64,000 nucleotides of DNA, from the NCBI GenBank assembly GCA_965284435.1, contig OZ260083.1, positions 186,001-250,000 of the forward strand. Reading direction: 5' to 3'. Positions 25,352-33,522 of the stretch are shown piece by piece (the stretch's first letter is position 1; each line of letters begins with the position of its first letter). The DNA comes from CAIYZT01 sp947461435. GTDB lineage: Bacteria; Pseudomonadota; Alphaproteobacteria; Rhodobacterales; Rhodobacteraceae. The notes under the pieces were generated by a model. It searched no databases. It was given only the letters and a program-made list of their open reading frames with translations, and was not told the origin of the DNA. The position numbers and the translations under genes are program-made.

Positions 25352-25621
25352 TTAACGACGCAGACCCAAACGGCCGATCAGCGAGGTGTAACGGCCTTCG
25401 TCTTTGGACTTCACATAATCCAGAAGCTTGCGGCGCTGGGCCACCATCATCAAAAGGCCGCGACGCGAATGGTTGTCTTTCTTGTGCGACTTGAAGTGCT
25501 CGGTCAGCGTTGCGATCCGGCTGGAGAGAATGGCAACCTGCACTTCGGGCGAACCGGTATCGCCTTCTTTGGTTGCGTATTCCTTGATCAGGCGGGCTTT
25601 TTCTTCGACAGTGATCGACAT
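25352..25621 (-). CDS. rpsO: 30S ribosomal protein S15
   Basis: 89-aa S15, with the start fixed by AAAGGATATCCG before the ATG at 25621 and by the conserved MSITVEEKARLI start. EYATKEGDTGSPEVQVAILSSRI, LTEHFKSHKKDNHSRRGLL and RRKLLDYVK are diagnostic. S15 is a primary binder of the 16S central domain. It represses its own translation in several bacteria by binding its leader; the 346-bp upstream gap contains a strong stem-loop that could take part. Confidence 0.98.
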   Translation of the reverse strand: MSITVEEKARLIKEYATKEGDTGSPEVQVAILSSRIATLTEHFKSHKKDNHSRRGLLMMVAQRRKLLDYVKSKDEGRYTSLIGRLGLRR

Positions 25622-25967
25622 CGGATATCCTTTCGGTTTGAGGTGACGGCGCAGGCCGGGATGTCGTCCAGCAAGGCCCTTGACCGCGGCCATTTCTGGC
25701 TGCGGATGGCGGCGTATAGGGGCATTTGGCGCAAAAGGGAAGCGTTTTTTGCCTCCGCAGTGGGCCGCGCGCAGACAGCGGCCCCCGGAGGCGGTGTGTT
25801 CACATGAATGAAAATCTGCTTAAAATTACCGGATCAGCGCGATAGATAATGGGCGCTGTTCATGATAGGAATGTTCCGTGGTTTTGCATCATTTACAGGT
25901 GCTTAGGTGCAACAATGGTTAACGGGTGAGACCAGGGTTGCGGTGGTGATTGTGCGGAGGGTAAAAA
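25622..25967. other. Gene-free divergent gap between rpsO and the RTX gene, with a strong stem-loop
   Basis: No gene seen. A nested hairpin lies at 25751-25792: outer arms GCCTCCG/CGGAGGC, inner arms GGGCCGC/GCGGCCC, with a small asymmetric bulge. T-rich sequence precedes it on the plus strand and A-rich sequence follows it on the minus strand, so it is not an intrinsic terminator in either direction. It would lie 130-170 nt upstream of the S15 start codon. The right half (25800-25967) is AT-rich and should hold both divergent promoters; tandem AGGTGCTT/AGGTGCAA elements lie near 25898-25913. Confidence 0.5.
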
Positions 25968-26960
25968 GTGATCGGGTTGTTGGGTCTTTTGGGTGCGCTG
26001 TTGGCCGGGGTCTTGGCGGACAGCATGTTGGCAAGCGCGGACGAGGCGGACGAAACCCCGGACGAGGCGGATTCGGCCACCGACGGTGACCCCACGGGGG
26101 AGCCTTCCACCTCGATTCTGGATCCGCAGACAGACGCGGCGGCCGATGTGGATGCCACCAGCTCCCAACGCGGCGATGAGGGCGTTGATTTTCTATCGGG
26201 CGCAAGCGGCGATGATCTGCTGGACGGTCTGGGCGGCGGCGATGAATTGAAAGGCTATGCCGGTGCGGACAGCCTGTTTGGTGGCGCAGGAACGGATGTG
26301 CTTTGGGGGGACGGCGGGGCGGACCAATTGCAGGGCGGCGCCGATGACGACAGCCTTCGGGGCGGGGATGAGGGCGACAGTCTGCTTGGGGACGAAGGCA
26401 ATGACGACCTTGCCGGACAGATGGGCGACGATCTGATCGACGCGGGGGCCGGCGACGACATGGCCATTGGCGGAGAGGGCGACGACACGCTTTTGGGGCA
26501 GGATGGCAACGATGTCTTGCTGGGCGATGATGGCAATGACGTGATGGACGGCGGCGGCGGCGCTGATGATATTGCGGGCGGCGACGGCAATGATCAGATG
26601 TCGGGCCAAGGCGGCGCGGGCCCTGACGACGGTGCATCTGACACGTTGAACGGGCAGGCGGGCGATGATGTTCTGGATCTGGGAGCAGGCGATTACGGGG
26701 CAGGCCAAGAGGGGGCAGACAGTTTTGTTCTGCATGATTTCAACGCTGGAATGGCGCCGGCCGTGATCACCGATTTCACCCAAGGCGAAGATGGCTTGAT
26801 CCTGTTATACGATCAGACTGTGCATCCCAACCCGGATGTGACCCTTGAAGAAGATGCCGAAACGGGCGATGCGACGCTGGTTCTGGACGGGGTGCCTTTG
26901 GCCAAGATTCTGGGCGGGGCGGGAATGGATTTGTCAGCGATCGAAATTCGCGCGGCGTGA
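25968..26960 (+). CDS. RTX (hemolysin-type calcium-binding repeat) protein
   Basis: 330-aa acidic protein starting at a GTG preceded by GGAGGG. A hydrophobic N-terminal segment (residues 2-18) is followed by an Asp/Glu/Thr-rich linker, then roughly 17-19 glycine/aspartate nonapeptide repeats of the GGxGxDxLx type (residues about 75-235). The C-terminal domain (DSFVLHDF, VITDFTQGEDGLILLYD, LDGVPLAKILGG) resembles the end of type I-secreted RTX proteins. The repeats would bind calcium and fold outside the cell. There is no catalytic domain. Export by the ABC/HlyD pair at 58.6-61.7 kb is plausible but not shown by context. The N-terminal hydrophobic segment is odd for a pure type I substrate. 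Confidence 0.85.
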   Translation: MIGLLGLLGALLAGVLADSMLASADEADETPDEADSATDGDPTGEPSTSILDPQTDAAADVDATSSQRGDEGVDFLSGASGDDLLDGLGGGDELKGYAGADSLFGGAGTDVLWGDGGADQLQGGADDDSLRGGDEGDSLLGDEGNDDLAGQMGDDLIDAGAGDDMAIGGEGDDTLLGQDGNDVLLGDDGNDVMDGGGGADDIAGGDGNDQMSGQGGAGPDDGASDTLNGQAGDDVLDLGAGDYGAGQEGADSFVLHDFNAGMAPAVITDFTQGEDGLILLYDQTVHPNPDVTLEEDAETGDATLVLDGVPLAKILGGAGMDLSAIEIRAA

Positions 26961-26962
26961 CC

Positions 26963-26992
26963 TGATCCAATCGCGGGGGCGCGACGTATAAA
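26963..26992 (+). promoter_or_regulatory. RpoE(ChrR)-type promoter candidate for the secreted protein at 27020
   Basis: TGATCC (26963-26968), exactly 18 nt, then TATAAA (26987-26992), 27 nt before the ATG at 27020. The -35 and spacer are the same as in the promoter candidate in front of the rpoE homologue at 33523-33552. Confidence 0.6.
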
Positions 26993-27019
26993 CCGGTTGT
27001 CTTTTACAGTGGGTTCATT

Positions 27020-27382
27020 ATGCGCCAGTTCATCGCCTTGGCTGTTTCCATGTTGGTCTCGACGCCGGTCGCGGCGGCGGAGTTTTCAACAGTGTCTGAC
27101 AAAGACACGTTTTTGTCGTTGATCGAGGGGCGGCAGCTTTTGCTGACGACATGGGATGTGGCCCTGACCGTGACGCCAAATGGCAAGATCACGGGCAACA
27201 TGCTGGGGTGGGATCTGACCGGCAGTTGGTCTTGGAAAGATGGCTATTTCTGCCGCGAGATGGATTGGAGCGGCTATACCATCGATTACAACTGCCAATT
27301 GGTCGAAGTGAAAGGCACGACATCCTTGCGCTTTACCGTCGATCAGGGCGCAGGAAAATCGGCCGTGTTTTCATTGCAGTAA
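27020..27382 (+). CDS. Small secreted protein of unknown function
   Basis: 120-aa protein with a clear Sec signal (MRQFIALAVSMLVSTPVAAAEF). The mature part has KDTFLSLIEGRQL, LTVTPNGKITGNMLGW, GSWSWKDGYFCREMDWSGYTI and YNCQLVEV. The two cysteines (FCRE and YNCQ) could form a disulfide. Similar short proteins in Rhodobacteraceae are, as I recall, often mislabelled dihydrodipicolinate reductase; there is no nucleotide-binding motif to support that name. An RpoE-type promoter candidate directly upstream suggests a periplasmic role in photo-oxidative or envelope stress. Confidence 0.75.
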   Translation: MRQFIALAVSMLVSTPVAAAEFSTVSDKDTFLSLIEGRQLLLTTWDVALTVTPNGKITGNMLGWDLTGSWSWKDGYFCREMDWSGYTIDYNCQLVEVKGTTSLRFTVDQGAGKSAVFSLQ

Positions 27383-27387
27383 GCCGA

Positions 27388-27564
27388 CTAAAAATCGACG
27401 GCGATCCCTTTTTTCTCCCAGTCGCCATATCGCACGGGTTCTGGCCCGTCGCGGCCGCCCAATTCCTTGGGCACCGGCGCAGGGGCTGCTGCATCGCGGC
27501 GGGCCTGCGCCTCGGCCAAGGCGCGCTGGGCGGCGGGGGGCAGATCTGAATTCGCATCTGTCAT
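27388..27564 (-). CDS. DUF1674 protein (SdhAF4-like)
   Basis: 58-aa protein read on the reverse strand from the ATG at 27564 to a TAG at 27388-27390. The C-terminus contains the DUF1674 hallmark KELGGRDGPEPVRYGDWEKK followed by GIAVDF. The eukaryotic relative SDHAF4 assists assembly of flavinylated succinate dehydrogenase subunit A; a similar role in bacteria is inferred. It is convergent with the secreted-protein gene and divergent from rsmB, with a 63-bp gap to the latter. Confidence 0.88.
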   Translation of the reverse strand: MTDANSDLPPAAQRALAEAQARRDAAAPAPVPKELGGRDGPEPVRYGDWEKKGIAVDF

Positions 27565-27627
27565 GGTTTCACCTTTGATCTACCCCTGATATAGGGCGCG
27601 CAGCAAGATGTGGGTAGGGGTCATGGG

Positions 27628-28869
27628 ATGGCAAAAGGTCAAAGCGCACGCGGGGCGGCAGTGGCGCTTCTGGATGCCGTGCTGGGCGATGGGCAATTGC
27701 TGTCGCAGGCCCTGACATCGCCCGGCGTGATGGAGGGTCTGACCCCCCAGGACCGCGCCCGTGCACAGCGTCTGGCCAGTGACGTTTTGCGCCAGATTGA
27801 ACCGTTGGACATCACTTTGGGCACCTATCTTCGCAAGGCACCCCCCTTGCCGGTGTTGAACATTCTTCGGCTGGCCTTGCACGAAATTGCGAGCGGCACG
27901 GCAGCGCATGGTGTGGTGAACGATGCGGTAGGGTTGGCGAAATCGGGGCGCAAAACCCAGCATCAATCCGGCATGATCAACGCCGTCTTGCGGCAGATCC
28001 CGGCGGAACCAATCGTCGGCCCCGTTCAAAAGCTGCCCCGTTGGCTGCGCCAGCCCTTGGTCCACAGCTTTGGCCGCGACGCCGTGGCCGCGATTGAGAC
28101 GGTTCAGGCCCAGGTGCCGCCGTTGGATCTGTCGTTCAAGGCCGGGGCCGTGCTGCCCGAGGGCGAGATCCTTGCGAGCGGAAGCCTGCGCTTGACAGCG
28201 CCCGGGCAGGTGACGGGTCTGGCCGGATATGCCGAAGGGGGGTGGTGGGTGCAAGACGCAGCGGCCGCCCTGCCCGCGAAGGCACTGGCCCCCGCACCGG
28301 GCGCACGGGTGCTGGATCTGTGCGCGGCGCCGGGGGGCAAGACGGCCCAACTGGCGGCGATGGGCGCGCAGGTAACGGCCTTGGATATTTCCGGGCCGCG
28401 CATGGCCCGCGTGGCCGAAAACCTGAAGCGGCTTGGCCTGTCGGCCCAGATGGAGATTGCCGATGCACTGCATTGGCAACCAAAGGCCCCCTTTGATGCG
28501 ATCCTGCTGGATGCGCCCTGTTCGGCATCGGGCACGATTCGGCGTCACCCGGATTTGCCCTTTTGCAAGGATGGCAGCGATCTGCCGGCCCTGACGGCCC
28601 TTCAGGCGCAGCTTTTGGACAGGGCCTTGGGATGGCTGGCACCAAATGGGCGGCTGGTTTATGCCGTCTGCTCGTTGTTGGCCGAAGAGGGCGAAGGCCA
28701 ACTGACATCCGCCTTGGCCCGCCATCCGGGGCTGCGCGTTGTGCCGATGGTCTTGCCGGGAATAGATCCGGCCTGGATGACACCGCAGGGCGGTTTGCGC
28801 CTGCGGCCAGATTACTGGGCAGAAAAGGGCGGGATGGACGGGTTTTTCATGGTCTGTCTGACGCGCTAA
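27628..28869 (+). CDS. rsmB: RsmB-type 16S rRNA (cytosine-5) methyltransferase
   Basis: 413-aa enzyme. An N-terminal NusB-like RNA-binding domain (residues about 5-130) precedes a Rossmann methyltransferase: SAM motif VLDLCAAPGGKTAQLAAMG, LDAPCSASGTIRRHPD with the motif IV Pro-Cys, and the catalytic motif VI cysteine in YAVCSLL. It methylates C967 (E. coli numbering) of 16S rRNA. The start at 27628 is chosen over a GTG at 27610 because AGGGG lies 7 nt before it. Its stop overlaps the convergent SDR stop by 4 bp (CTAA). Confidence 0.9.
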   Translation: MAKGQSARGAAVALLDAVLGDGQLLSQALTSPGVMEGLTPQDRARAQRLASDVLRQIEPLDITLGTYLRKAPPLPVLNILRLALHEIASGTAAHGVVNDAVGLAKSGRKTQHQSGMINAVLRQIPAEPIVGPVQKLPRWLRQPLVHSFGRDAVAAIETVQAQVPPLDLSFKAGAVLPEGEILASGSLRLTAPGQVTGLAGYAEGGWWVQDAAAALPAKALAPAPGARVLDLCAAPGGKTAQLAAMGAQVTALDISGPRMARVAENLKRLGLSAQMEIADALHWQPKAPFDAILLDAPCSASGTIRRHPDLPFCKDGSDLPALTALQAQLLDRALGWLAPNGRLVYAVCSLLAEEGEGQLTSALARHPGLRVVPMVLPGIDPAWMTPQGGLRLRPDYWAEKGGMDGFFMVCLTR

Positions 28870-29603
28870 GGCCTTGGCGCGAAAATCCGGTAATAGGCCC
28901 AATCGGGCAAGAACTGCGACAGGCGGAACAGCCAGGAAAACACCATCGGGAAGCTGGATTTGAAGGCGCGGCTTTTCATCAGGGTCATCATATGCGCGGC
29001 GGCTTCGGCCGGTTCCATCAAGAAGGGCATGGAAAAGTCGTTCTTGTCGGTCAGGCGCGTGCGAATGAAGCCCGGATTGCCGACCTGCACCTTCACCCCG
29101 GTTCCCCGCAGATCGCAATACAGCGATTCTGCCAGTGCCATTGTGCCCGCCTTGGACGCGCCATAGCCGATGGCGCCCGGCAAGCCCCGAAAGCCAGACA
29201 GGGACCCGGTGATCACGATATGGCCGGTACCGCGCGCGATCATCGCTGGCACCACGGCCCCCAGAACCCGCGCGCAGCCGGTGAAGTTGACATTGCACAT
29301 CGCCGTGACCTTGGCCGCATCCCAGTCTTGCGCCCGGGTCGGCCAATAGACGCCGGCCAGAAACACGACACCGTCAATGTTGCCCAGTTGTGCCGCTGCG
29401 GCCGCGACCGATGCATCATCGCCCACATCCACCACAAGGCCCCGGGCCGGACGTGGCAGGCTGCTGACCGCTGCCTGCAAACGCGTGCCATCGCGGCCGG
29501 ACAGGATCAGATCTGCGCCCTCTTGGGCCATGGCCTGCGCCAGCGCCAGACCAAGACCTTCAGACGCGCCGACGAGCCAATAGGTTTTTCCTGCAAAGCT
29601 CAT
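28866..29603 (-). CDS. SDR-family oxidoreductase, last gene of the RpoE-linked operon
   Basis: 245-aa short-chain dehydrogenase. The cofactor motif is LVGASEGLGLALAQAMA; the active site shows Ser in ITGSLSGF and the YxxxK pair in GYGASKAG; NPGFIRTRLT follows. The C-terminus carries a hydrophobic stretch (VFSWLFRLSQFLPDWAYY), suggesting membrane association. The ATG overlaps the stop of the DUF3833 gene as ATGA, so it is translationally coupled. In R. sphaeroides the equivalent gene is, from memory, in the RpoE/ChrR regulon. Substrate unknown, possibly a lipid-derived carbonyl. Confidence 0.87.
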   Translation of the reverse strand: MSFAGKTYWLVGASEGLGLALAQAMAQEGADLILSGRDGTRLQAAVSSLPRPARGLVVDVGDDASVAAAAAQLGNIDGVVFLAGVYWPTRAQDWDAAKVTAMCNVNFTGCARVLGAVVPAMIARGTGHIVITGSLSGFRGLPGAIGYGASKAGTMALAESLYCDLRGTGVKVQVGNPGFIRTRLTDKNDFSMPFLMEPAEAAAHMMTLMKSRAFKSSFPMVFSWLFRLSQFLPDWAYYRIFAPRP

Positions 29604-30160
29604 ACGGGCATCGGGCGCATTGTGGCCACCAGTTCGGCCACCTTGATGCCGAATTTGGTGAACTGGCTTCGGTTCATGATGGTTCCATTCTCGCACAGAT
29701 ACATCCAATCGGTGACGTTCAGAACATGGCCCCCTGCCTCTGCGGGAAGGCGCAGCTTGTACAGCATCTGAACGCTGGGGCCTTCAACCGTGCCGGTGCC
29801 ATGACCCACCAGATCATCCGCCTCGGCCTTCAGGGTGCCGTCGTTGCCAAGGCTTAGCCGCCATTCGCGGTTTTGGATGGTTCCGGTGTCATACTGAAAC
29901 CGTTCTTTCAAAACGCCCTTGTTGCCGTGCCATGTCCCTTCCATTTCGGCAACAAAGCGCGAGGTGACGCGGCCGGTGGGCCCGTAAATCACGCCTTCGC
30001 ACAGGATCGGGCCGGACAGATGTTTGCGCGGGTCCATGGCCGGGCCCTTGCCCGCGTAATCTTGCGGGCGCTGGGCGCGAAAACCCATCCAGCGCGGGGA
30101 CAGAACCATCAGGAAAAGCAAAAGCGCAACGGCACAAAAGACAGAGAGAACTGGCGACAT
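29600..30160 (-). CDS. DUF3833 protein
   Basis: 186-aa protein with an N-terminal hydrophobic anchor (MSPVLSVFCAVALLLFLMVLSP). The remainder is a beta-rich lipocalin-like region: GPILCEGVIYGPTGRVTSRF, GVLKERFQYDTG, RLSLGNDGTLKAEADDLVGHGTG and LNVTDWMYLCENGTIMNRS. DUF3833 members are found with fatty-acid or lipid-modifying genes and may bind a lipid. The start at 30160 (SD AGGG) is preferred to a TTG at 30178 that would overlap the MFS gene. Confidence 0.85.
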   Translation of the reverse strand: MSPVLSVFCAVALLLFLMVLSPRWMGFRAQRPQDYAGKGPAMDPRKHLSGPILCEGVIYGPTGRVTSRFVAEMEGTWHGNKGVLKERFQYDTGTIQNREWRLSLGNDGTLKAEADDLVGHGTGTVEGPSVQMLYKLRLPAEAGGHVLNVTDWMYLCENGTIMNRSQFTKFGIKVAELVATMRPMPV

Positions 30161-30164
30161 GGGT

Positions 30165-31409
30165 TCAGACCCTTTCAATCGGAAGGGGCCAAAGCAGCCC
30201 CAAGGAAAACAGTTTCAGCGCGCAAGGCAAGGCGGCGTACAAAAGAGACAGCAGCAGCAAGGACGAAGGGCTGCTGGCGCCGGTGGTGGAAAAGCCCGCC
30301 GACTGCAGCGCGGGCAACAGCAAGGCCGCCGCGAAGGCAAGGCAAAGTTTGCTGACAAAGGACCACAAGCCAAAGGCAAAGCTTTCCGAAACATCGGCGA
30401 TGTCGGCCAGACGGCGGGCAAACAGGGCCGGCAACAAGACCATGTCCGCGCCCAAAGCCGCGCCAGACAGGGCCGAGATTGCCGCGAAGGACAGGGCCTG
30501 CCCGGGCGCCAGAAACACCGCCCAGAAGAAGGTGGCGATTGACAGGGACATTCCGGCGGCCAGAACCTTCTTCTCGCCCAACTTGCGGCCAAGACGGCTC
30601 CACCCCGGGGCAGAAACCGCGGACGACAGGAAGAACAGCAGCAAGAAGGGGCCCGAAAGGGCCGGCAGTTCCAGCACGCTTTCCACGTAAAAGAGGAACA
30701 AGGTTGAAGTGATGGCGACAGGGGCCGAGTTGACGAAGGACAAGATCAGCAACCGGCGGGCCAAGCGATCACCCCAAACCGGGCCGATCATCTGGCGCAG
30801 AGGCGGTGTCGGGGGGCGGGGCGCGCCGGGGCGCCAGTTGCGCCGCATTGACCAAGTGGCCCCAAGGGTAAAGACCGCAAACCCAAGGGCGAAGCCGGTG
30901 AGCGGCTGATGGGTAACCTGCGCCAGAAGGGTGGGGGCAATTGCGGCCAAACAAACCCCCAAAAGCGAGCCCGTTTCGCGCCAGCCAGCAAGTTTCAGAT
31001 GGCCCCCGGCGCCAAGGCTGACGGCGTGATCCACGCCTTGCGCGTAAAATACGATCGTCAAGAACGAGAAGGCAGAGAAGAGGGCGACCATCATCACCGC
31101 GAACCACAACAGGGGCGCAAAGGGCGGGGCGATGGCAAAAAGCCCATACATCGCGGCGGCCATGATGGCCGCAGCCCCCCAGACCCATTGCGCGCGGGTT
31201 TGGCGCTGCGCCTCGGCGAGCCAGCCCAAAAGCGGATCTTGAACCACATCGATCAGGCGCAGGGCCGCCAGGGTCAAACCCAAACTGGCCAGAGAAACGC
31301 CGTAGCTTTCGGCATAAAATTTTGGCGCATTGATATAGATCGGCAGGCCCGCAGCCGCGATGAGGGCCGCAAACAACGACCATGGCCACAGGGGTGCGGC
31401 GCGGGTCAC
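30165..31409 (-). CDS. MFS transporter, GPH/MelB-like
   Basis: 414-aa, about 12 hydrophobic helices. The loop motif DVVQDPLLGWLAEAQRQ after helix 2 is characteristic of the GPH cation-symporter (MFS_2) group, to which lysophospholipid and sugar carriers belong. Its start overlaps the DUF1365 stop as ATGA. In this lipid-stress operon a lipid or fatty-acid-related substrate is plausible, but this is inference from neighbours. Confidence 0.87.
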   Translation of the reverse strand: MTRAAPLWPWSLFAALIAAAGLPIYINAPKFYAESYGVSLASLGLTLAALRLIDVVQDPLLGWLAEAQRQTRAQWVWGAAAIMAAAMYGLFAIAPPFAPLLWFAVMMVALFSAFSFLTIVFYAQGVDHAVSLGAGGHLKLAGWRETGSLLGVCLAAIAPTLLAQVTHQPLTGFALGFAVFTLGATWSMRRNWRPGAPRPPTPPLRQMIGPVWGDRLARRLLILSFVNSAPVAITSTLFLFYVESVLELPALSGPFLLLFFLSSAVSAPGWSRLGRKLGEKKVLAAGMSLSIATFFWAVFLAPGQALSFAAISALSGAALGADMVLLPALFARRLADIADVSESFAFGLWSFVSKLCLAFAAALLLPALQSAGFSTTGASSPSSLLLLSLLYAALPCALKLFSLGLLWPLPIERV

Positions 31410-32158
31410 CGTGTCACCTCATCCACCGGGGGTTTGGGCGGCGAGGAAAAGCCGATGCCTTTCCACCACAGTTTAAGTGCCTGCCAATGGATCAGGGCCA
31501 GAACCCGGCGCGAGCCAAGGGGGCGGCGCAGGCCCGCGGCAATGATCGCCAGATTGGTCAGCGGCGCGCGTTTGCCCACCAAGGTGGCCAAAAGGCCGCC
31601 GTCGCCTGCGGAGTAATCTATCCAGATACCCATCCGCGCCGGGGTGATATCAAATCGAAACGCGTACCCGCCCGCCACCGGTTGAAACGGCGAGACATAC
31701 AGGATTTTCTTTGCGGTCATGACATCATCGCGGGTGATCGGGGCGTGATCATCGCGGTGGCACAAATAGGAATGGCGGTGGTGAAAGGTGTTCGTCACCT
31801 CGGCGATCACCACGCGCAGATCGCCGCCCGCGTCATGGCACAGCCAAAAGCTGACGGGATTGAACACATGGCCCAGAACGCGCGGCTGTGCCAGCAGCTG
31901 GATCTTGTCAGCGCCCGGCAGGCCATGCGCGGCAAGAACCTGCCGAACCCAAGAGACACCGGCCCCCTGTCCGGGTGGGCCGCCATGGTCTTTGTCCCAC
32001 AGCGAGGTCAGGTTGCCGCGATTTCGGCTGAACAGGGCCGGGCCCTGCGCCGTTTCGGGATCAAGCAAGACATAGTCCACACCGTAGCGAAAGCTGTTTT
32101 CCACCGCGCCTTTGCGCCCGTGAAAGGTTTCGCCCCGCAGATGTTCGACCTGGCTCAT
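31406..32158 (-). CDS. DUF1365 protein
   Basis: 250-aa protein matching DUF1365: VEHLRGETFHGRKG, NSFRYGVDYVLLD, a central LGHVFNPVSFWLCHD, EVTNTFHHRHSYL and KKILYVSPFQPVAGGYAF. The histidine-rich centre may bind metal. DUF1365 genes are nearly always next to an FAD amine-oxidase-like gene and often near cyclopropane-fatty-acid synthase-like genes, pointing to fatty-acid modification. It overlaps both neighbours by 4 bp. In R. sphaeroides the locus has been connected with singlet-oxygen response and furan-fatty-acid formation (from memory). Confidence 0.9.
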   Translation of the reverse strand: MSQVEHLRGETFHGRKGAVENSFRYGVDYVLLDPETAQGPALFSRNRGNLTSLWDKDHGGPPGQGAGVSWVRQVLAAHGLPGADKIQLLAQPRVLGHVFNPVSFWLCHDAGGDLRVVIAEVTNTFHHRHSYLCHRDDHAPITRDDVMTAKKILYVSPFQPVAGGYAFRFDITPARMGIWIDYSAGDGGLLATLVGKRAPLTNLAIIAAGLRRPLGSRRVLALIHWQALKLWWKGIGFSSPPKPPVDEVTR

Positions 32159-33450
32159 GCCGCCATCCGTGCGGCAGCGCGGGCCTTCATGCCCGCGACG
32201 ACATCCAGCGCGGATACAAGGCCATCTTCGTGAAAGCCGTTGTGCATCCATGCCCCGGCAAACCAGGTGTTGGACGTGCCATTTGTGGCACGGATCCGGG
32301 CCTGCGCGTCGATGGCGGGCAGGTCATAGACCGGATGATGGAAGGTATTGGTTTCGTAGATCAGGTCTTCGCGGATCGGCATGTTCGGGTTCAGCGTCAC
32401 GAACAGCGGATCATCTTTCGGAATCGGCTGCAGCGAGTTCATCCAATAGGTCAGATCAATCTTGTCGCGCGGCGCGCCCTTCACTTCCGTATAGACCCAG
32501 GACGACCAGACTTTGCGCCGTTTCGGCATGACAGAGGGATCGCAGTGCAAGATGGCCGTATTGGGCTGATATCGCACGGCACCAAGGGTGGCGCGTTCGG
32601 CCGGGCTGGGATCGGACAGAAGGGCAAGGGAGACATCCGAATGCGTTGCCATGACGACATCATCAAACAATTCCCATTCGCCCCCGATCGCCCGAATGCG
32701 CACGCCGTTCGCTTCGCGCTCGATTCCGGCAACGGCTGTACCCAGCCGTATTTCTACCCCTTGGCGTGTCAATTCCGCTTCCAATCGGCGGACATATTCG
32801 ATGGAGCCGCCTTTGACAGTGTACCACTGATGTTGGCCCGAAATACCAAGCAGGTTATGATTGTCAAAAAAGCGGATCATCGCCTCGGCCGGGAAATCCA
32901 GAATGCCTTGGGTTGGGGTGGACCAGATCGCGCCCGACAAAGGCGTAATATAGTAGTCGCGAAACCATTGCCCGGTTCCAAGCTTGTCCAGAAGGCCGCC
33001 GATCGTCAGGCCCTTTTCCTGACTGGCCGCAAGGGCGTTCTTGTTGAAGTGCATCATGTCGCGGAACATGCCCCAGAATTGCGGGCGGATCAGATTGCGC
33101 TTTTGTTCAAAAAAGGCCGTGTTCGTGCTGGTGCCATATTCGAACCAGCCCCCATTGATGGAGGCAGCAAAGCTCATGTCGCTTTTGACGGTGGGAACGT
33201 TCAACTTTTCGAACAGGTCCACCATGTTGGGGTAGTTCACCTTGTTATAGACGATAAAGCCGGTATCGACCGGTTGATCGCCCCGTTTGCCCGCCAAAAC
33301 AGTGCGGGCGTGCCCCCCCAGCCTGTTTTCGCTTTCAAACAAGACCACTGAATGATCGCTTGCCAGATGATGGGCTGCTGTCATACCGGAAATCCCTGCG
33401 CCAATCACGGCAATACGGCGCGGCGGTTGTCCAAACGTCTCAAAAGGCAT
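32155..33450 (-). CDS. FAD-dependent oxidoreductase (COG2907 amine-oxidase-like; UfaD-like)
   Basis: 431-aa flavoprotein. The FAD motif is RRIAVIGAGISGMTAAHHLA, with FESENRLGGHARTV next and VDTGFIVYN; C-terminal NTWFAGAWMHNGFHEDGLVSALDV completes the FAD site. It is first in the FAD/DUF1365/MFS/DUF3833/SDR operon. In R. sphaeroides the orthologous flavoprotein was described, as I recall, as the desaturase UfaD acting on methylated vaccenoyl chains. The start at 33450 is fixed because the predicted promoter (33509-33480) would leave any longer start untranscribed. Confidence 0.87.
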   Translation of the reverse strand: MPFETFGQPPRRIAVIGAGISGMTAAHHLASDHSVVLFESENRLGGHARTVLAGKRGDQPVDTGFIVYNKVNYPNMVDLFEKLNVPTVKSDMSFAASINGGWFEYGTSTNTAFFEQKRNLIRPQFWGMFRDMMHFNKNALAASQEKGLTIGGLLDKLGTGQWFRDYYITPLSGAIWSTPTQGILDFPAEAMIRFFDNHNLLGISGQHQWYTVKGGSIEYVRRLEAELTRQGVEIRLGTAVAGIEREANGVRIRAIGGEWELFDDVVMATHSDVSLALLSDPSPAERATLGAVRYQPNTAILHCDPSVMPKRRKVWSSWVYTEVKGAPRDKIDLTYWMNSLQPIPKDDPLFVTLNPNMPIREDLIYETNTFHHPVYDLPAIDAQARIRATNGTSNTWFAGAWMHNGFHEDGLVSALDVVAGMKARAAARMAA

Positions 33451-33479
33451 CGTCAATCTAATCCTGTCATGTGTCTGCA

Positions 33480-33509
33480 GATGTACGCGGGGCATCCTTT
33501 TTCAGATCA
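33480..33509 (-). promoter_or_regulatory. RpoE-type promoter candidate for the FAD-oxidoreductase operon
   Basis: On the minus strand TGATCT (33509-33504), 18 nt, then TACATC (33485-33480), about 30 nt before the ATG at 33450. It mirrors the rpoE promoter candidate on the other strand; the two -35 elements form the inverted repeat GATCACA-N9-TGTGATC. Confidence 0.65.
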
Positions 33510-33522
33510 CAAAAGAAGCATG

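Noticed and set aside
25903..26637. Minus-strand Arg/His/Pro-rich open frame and the repetitive DNA of 26.2-26.7 kb as a possible CRISPR or satellite
   Set aside because: The repetition is the codon-level trace of RTX nonapeptides on the plus strand; units are degenerate and there are no spacers.
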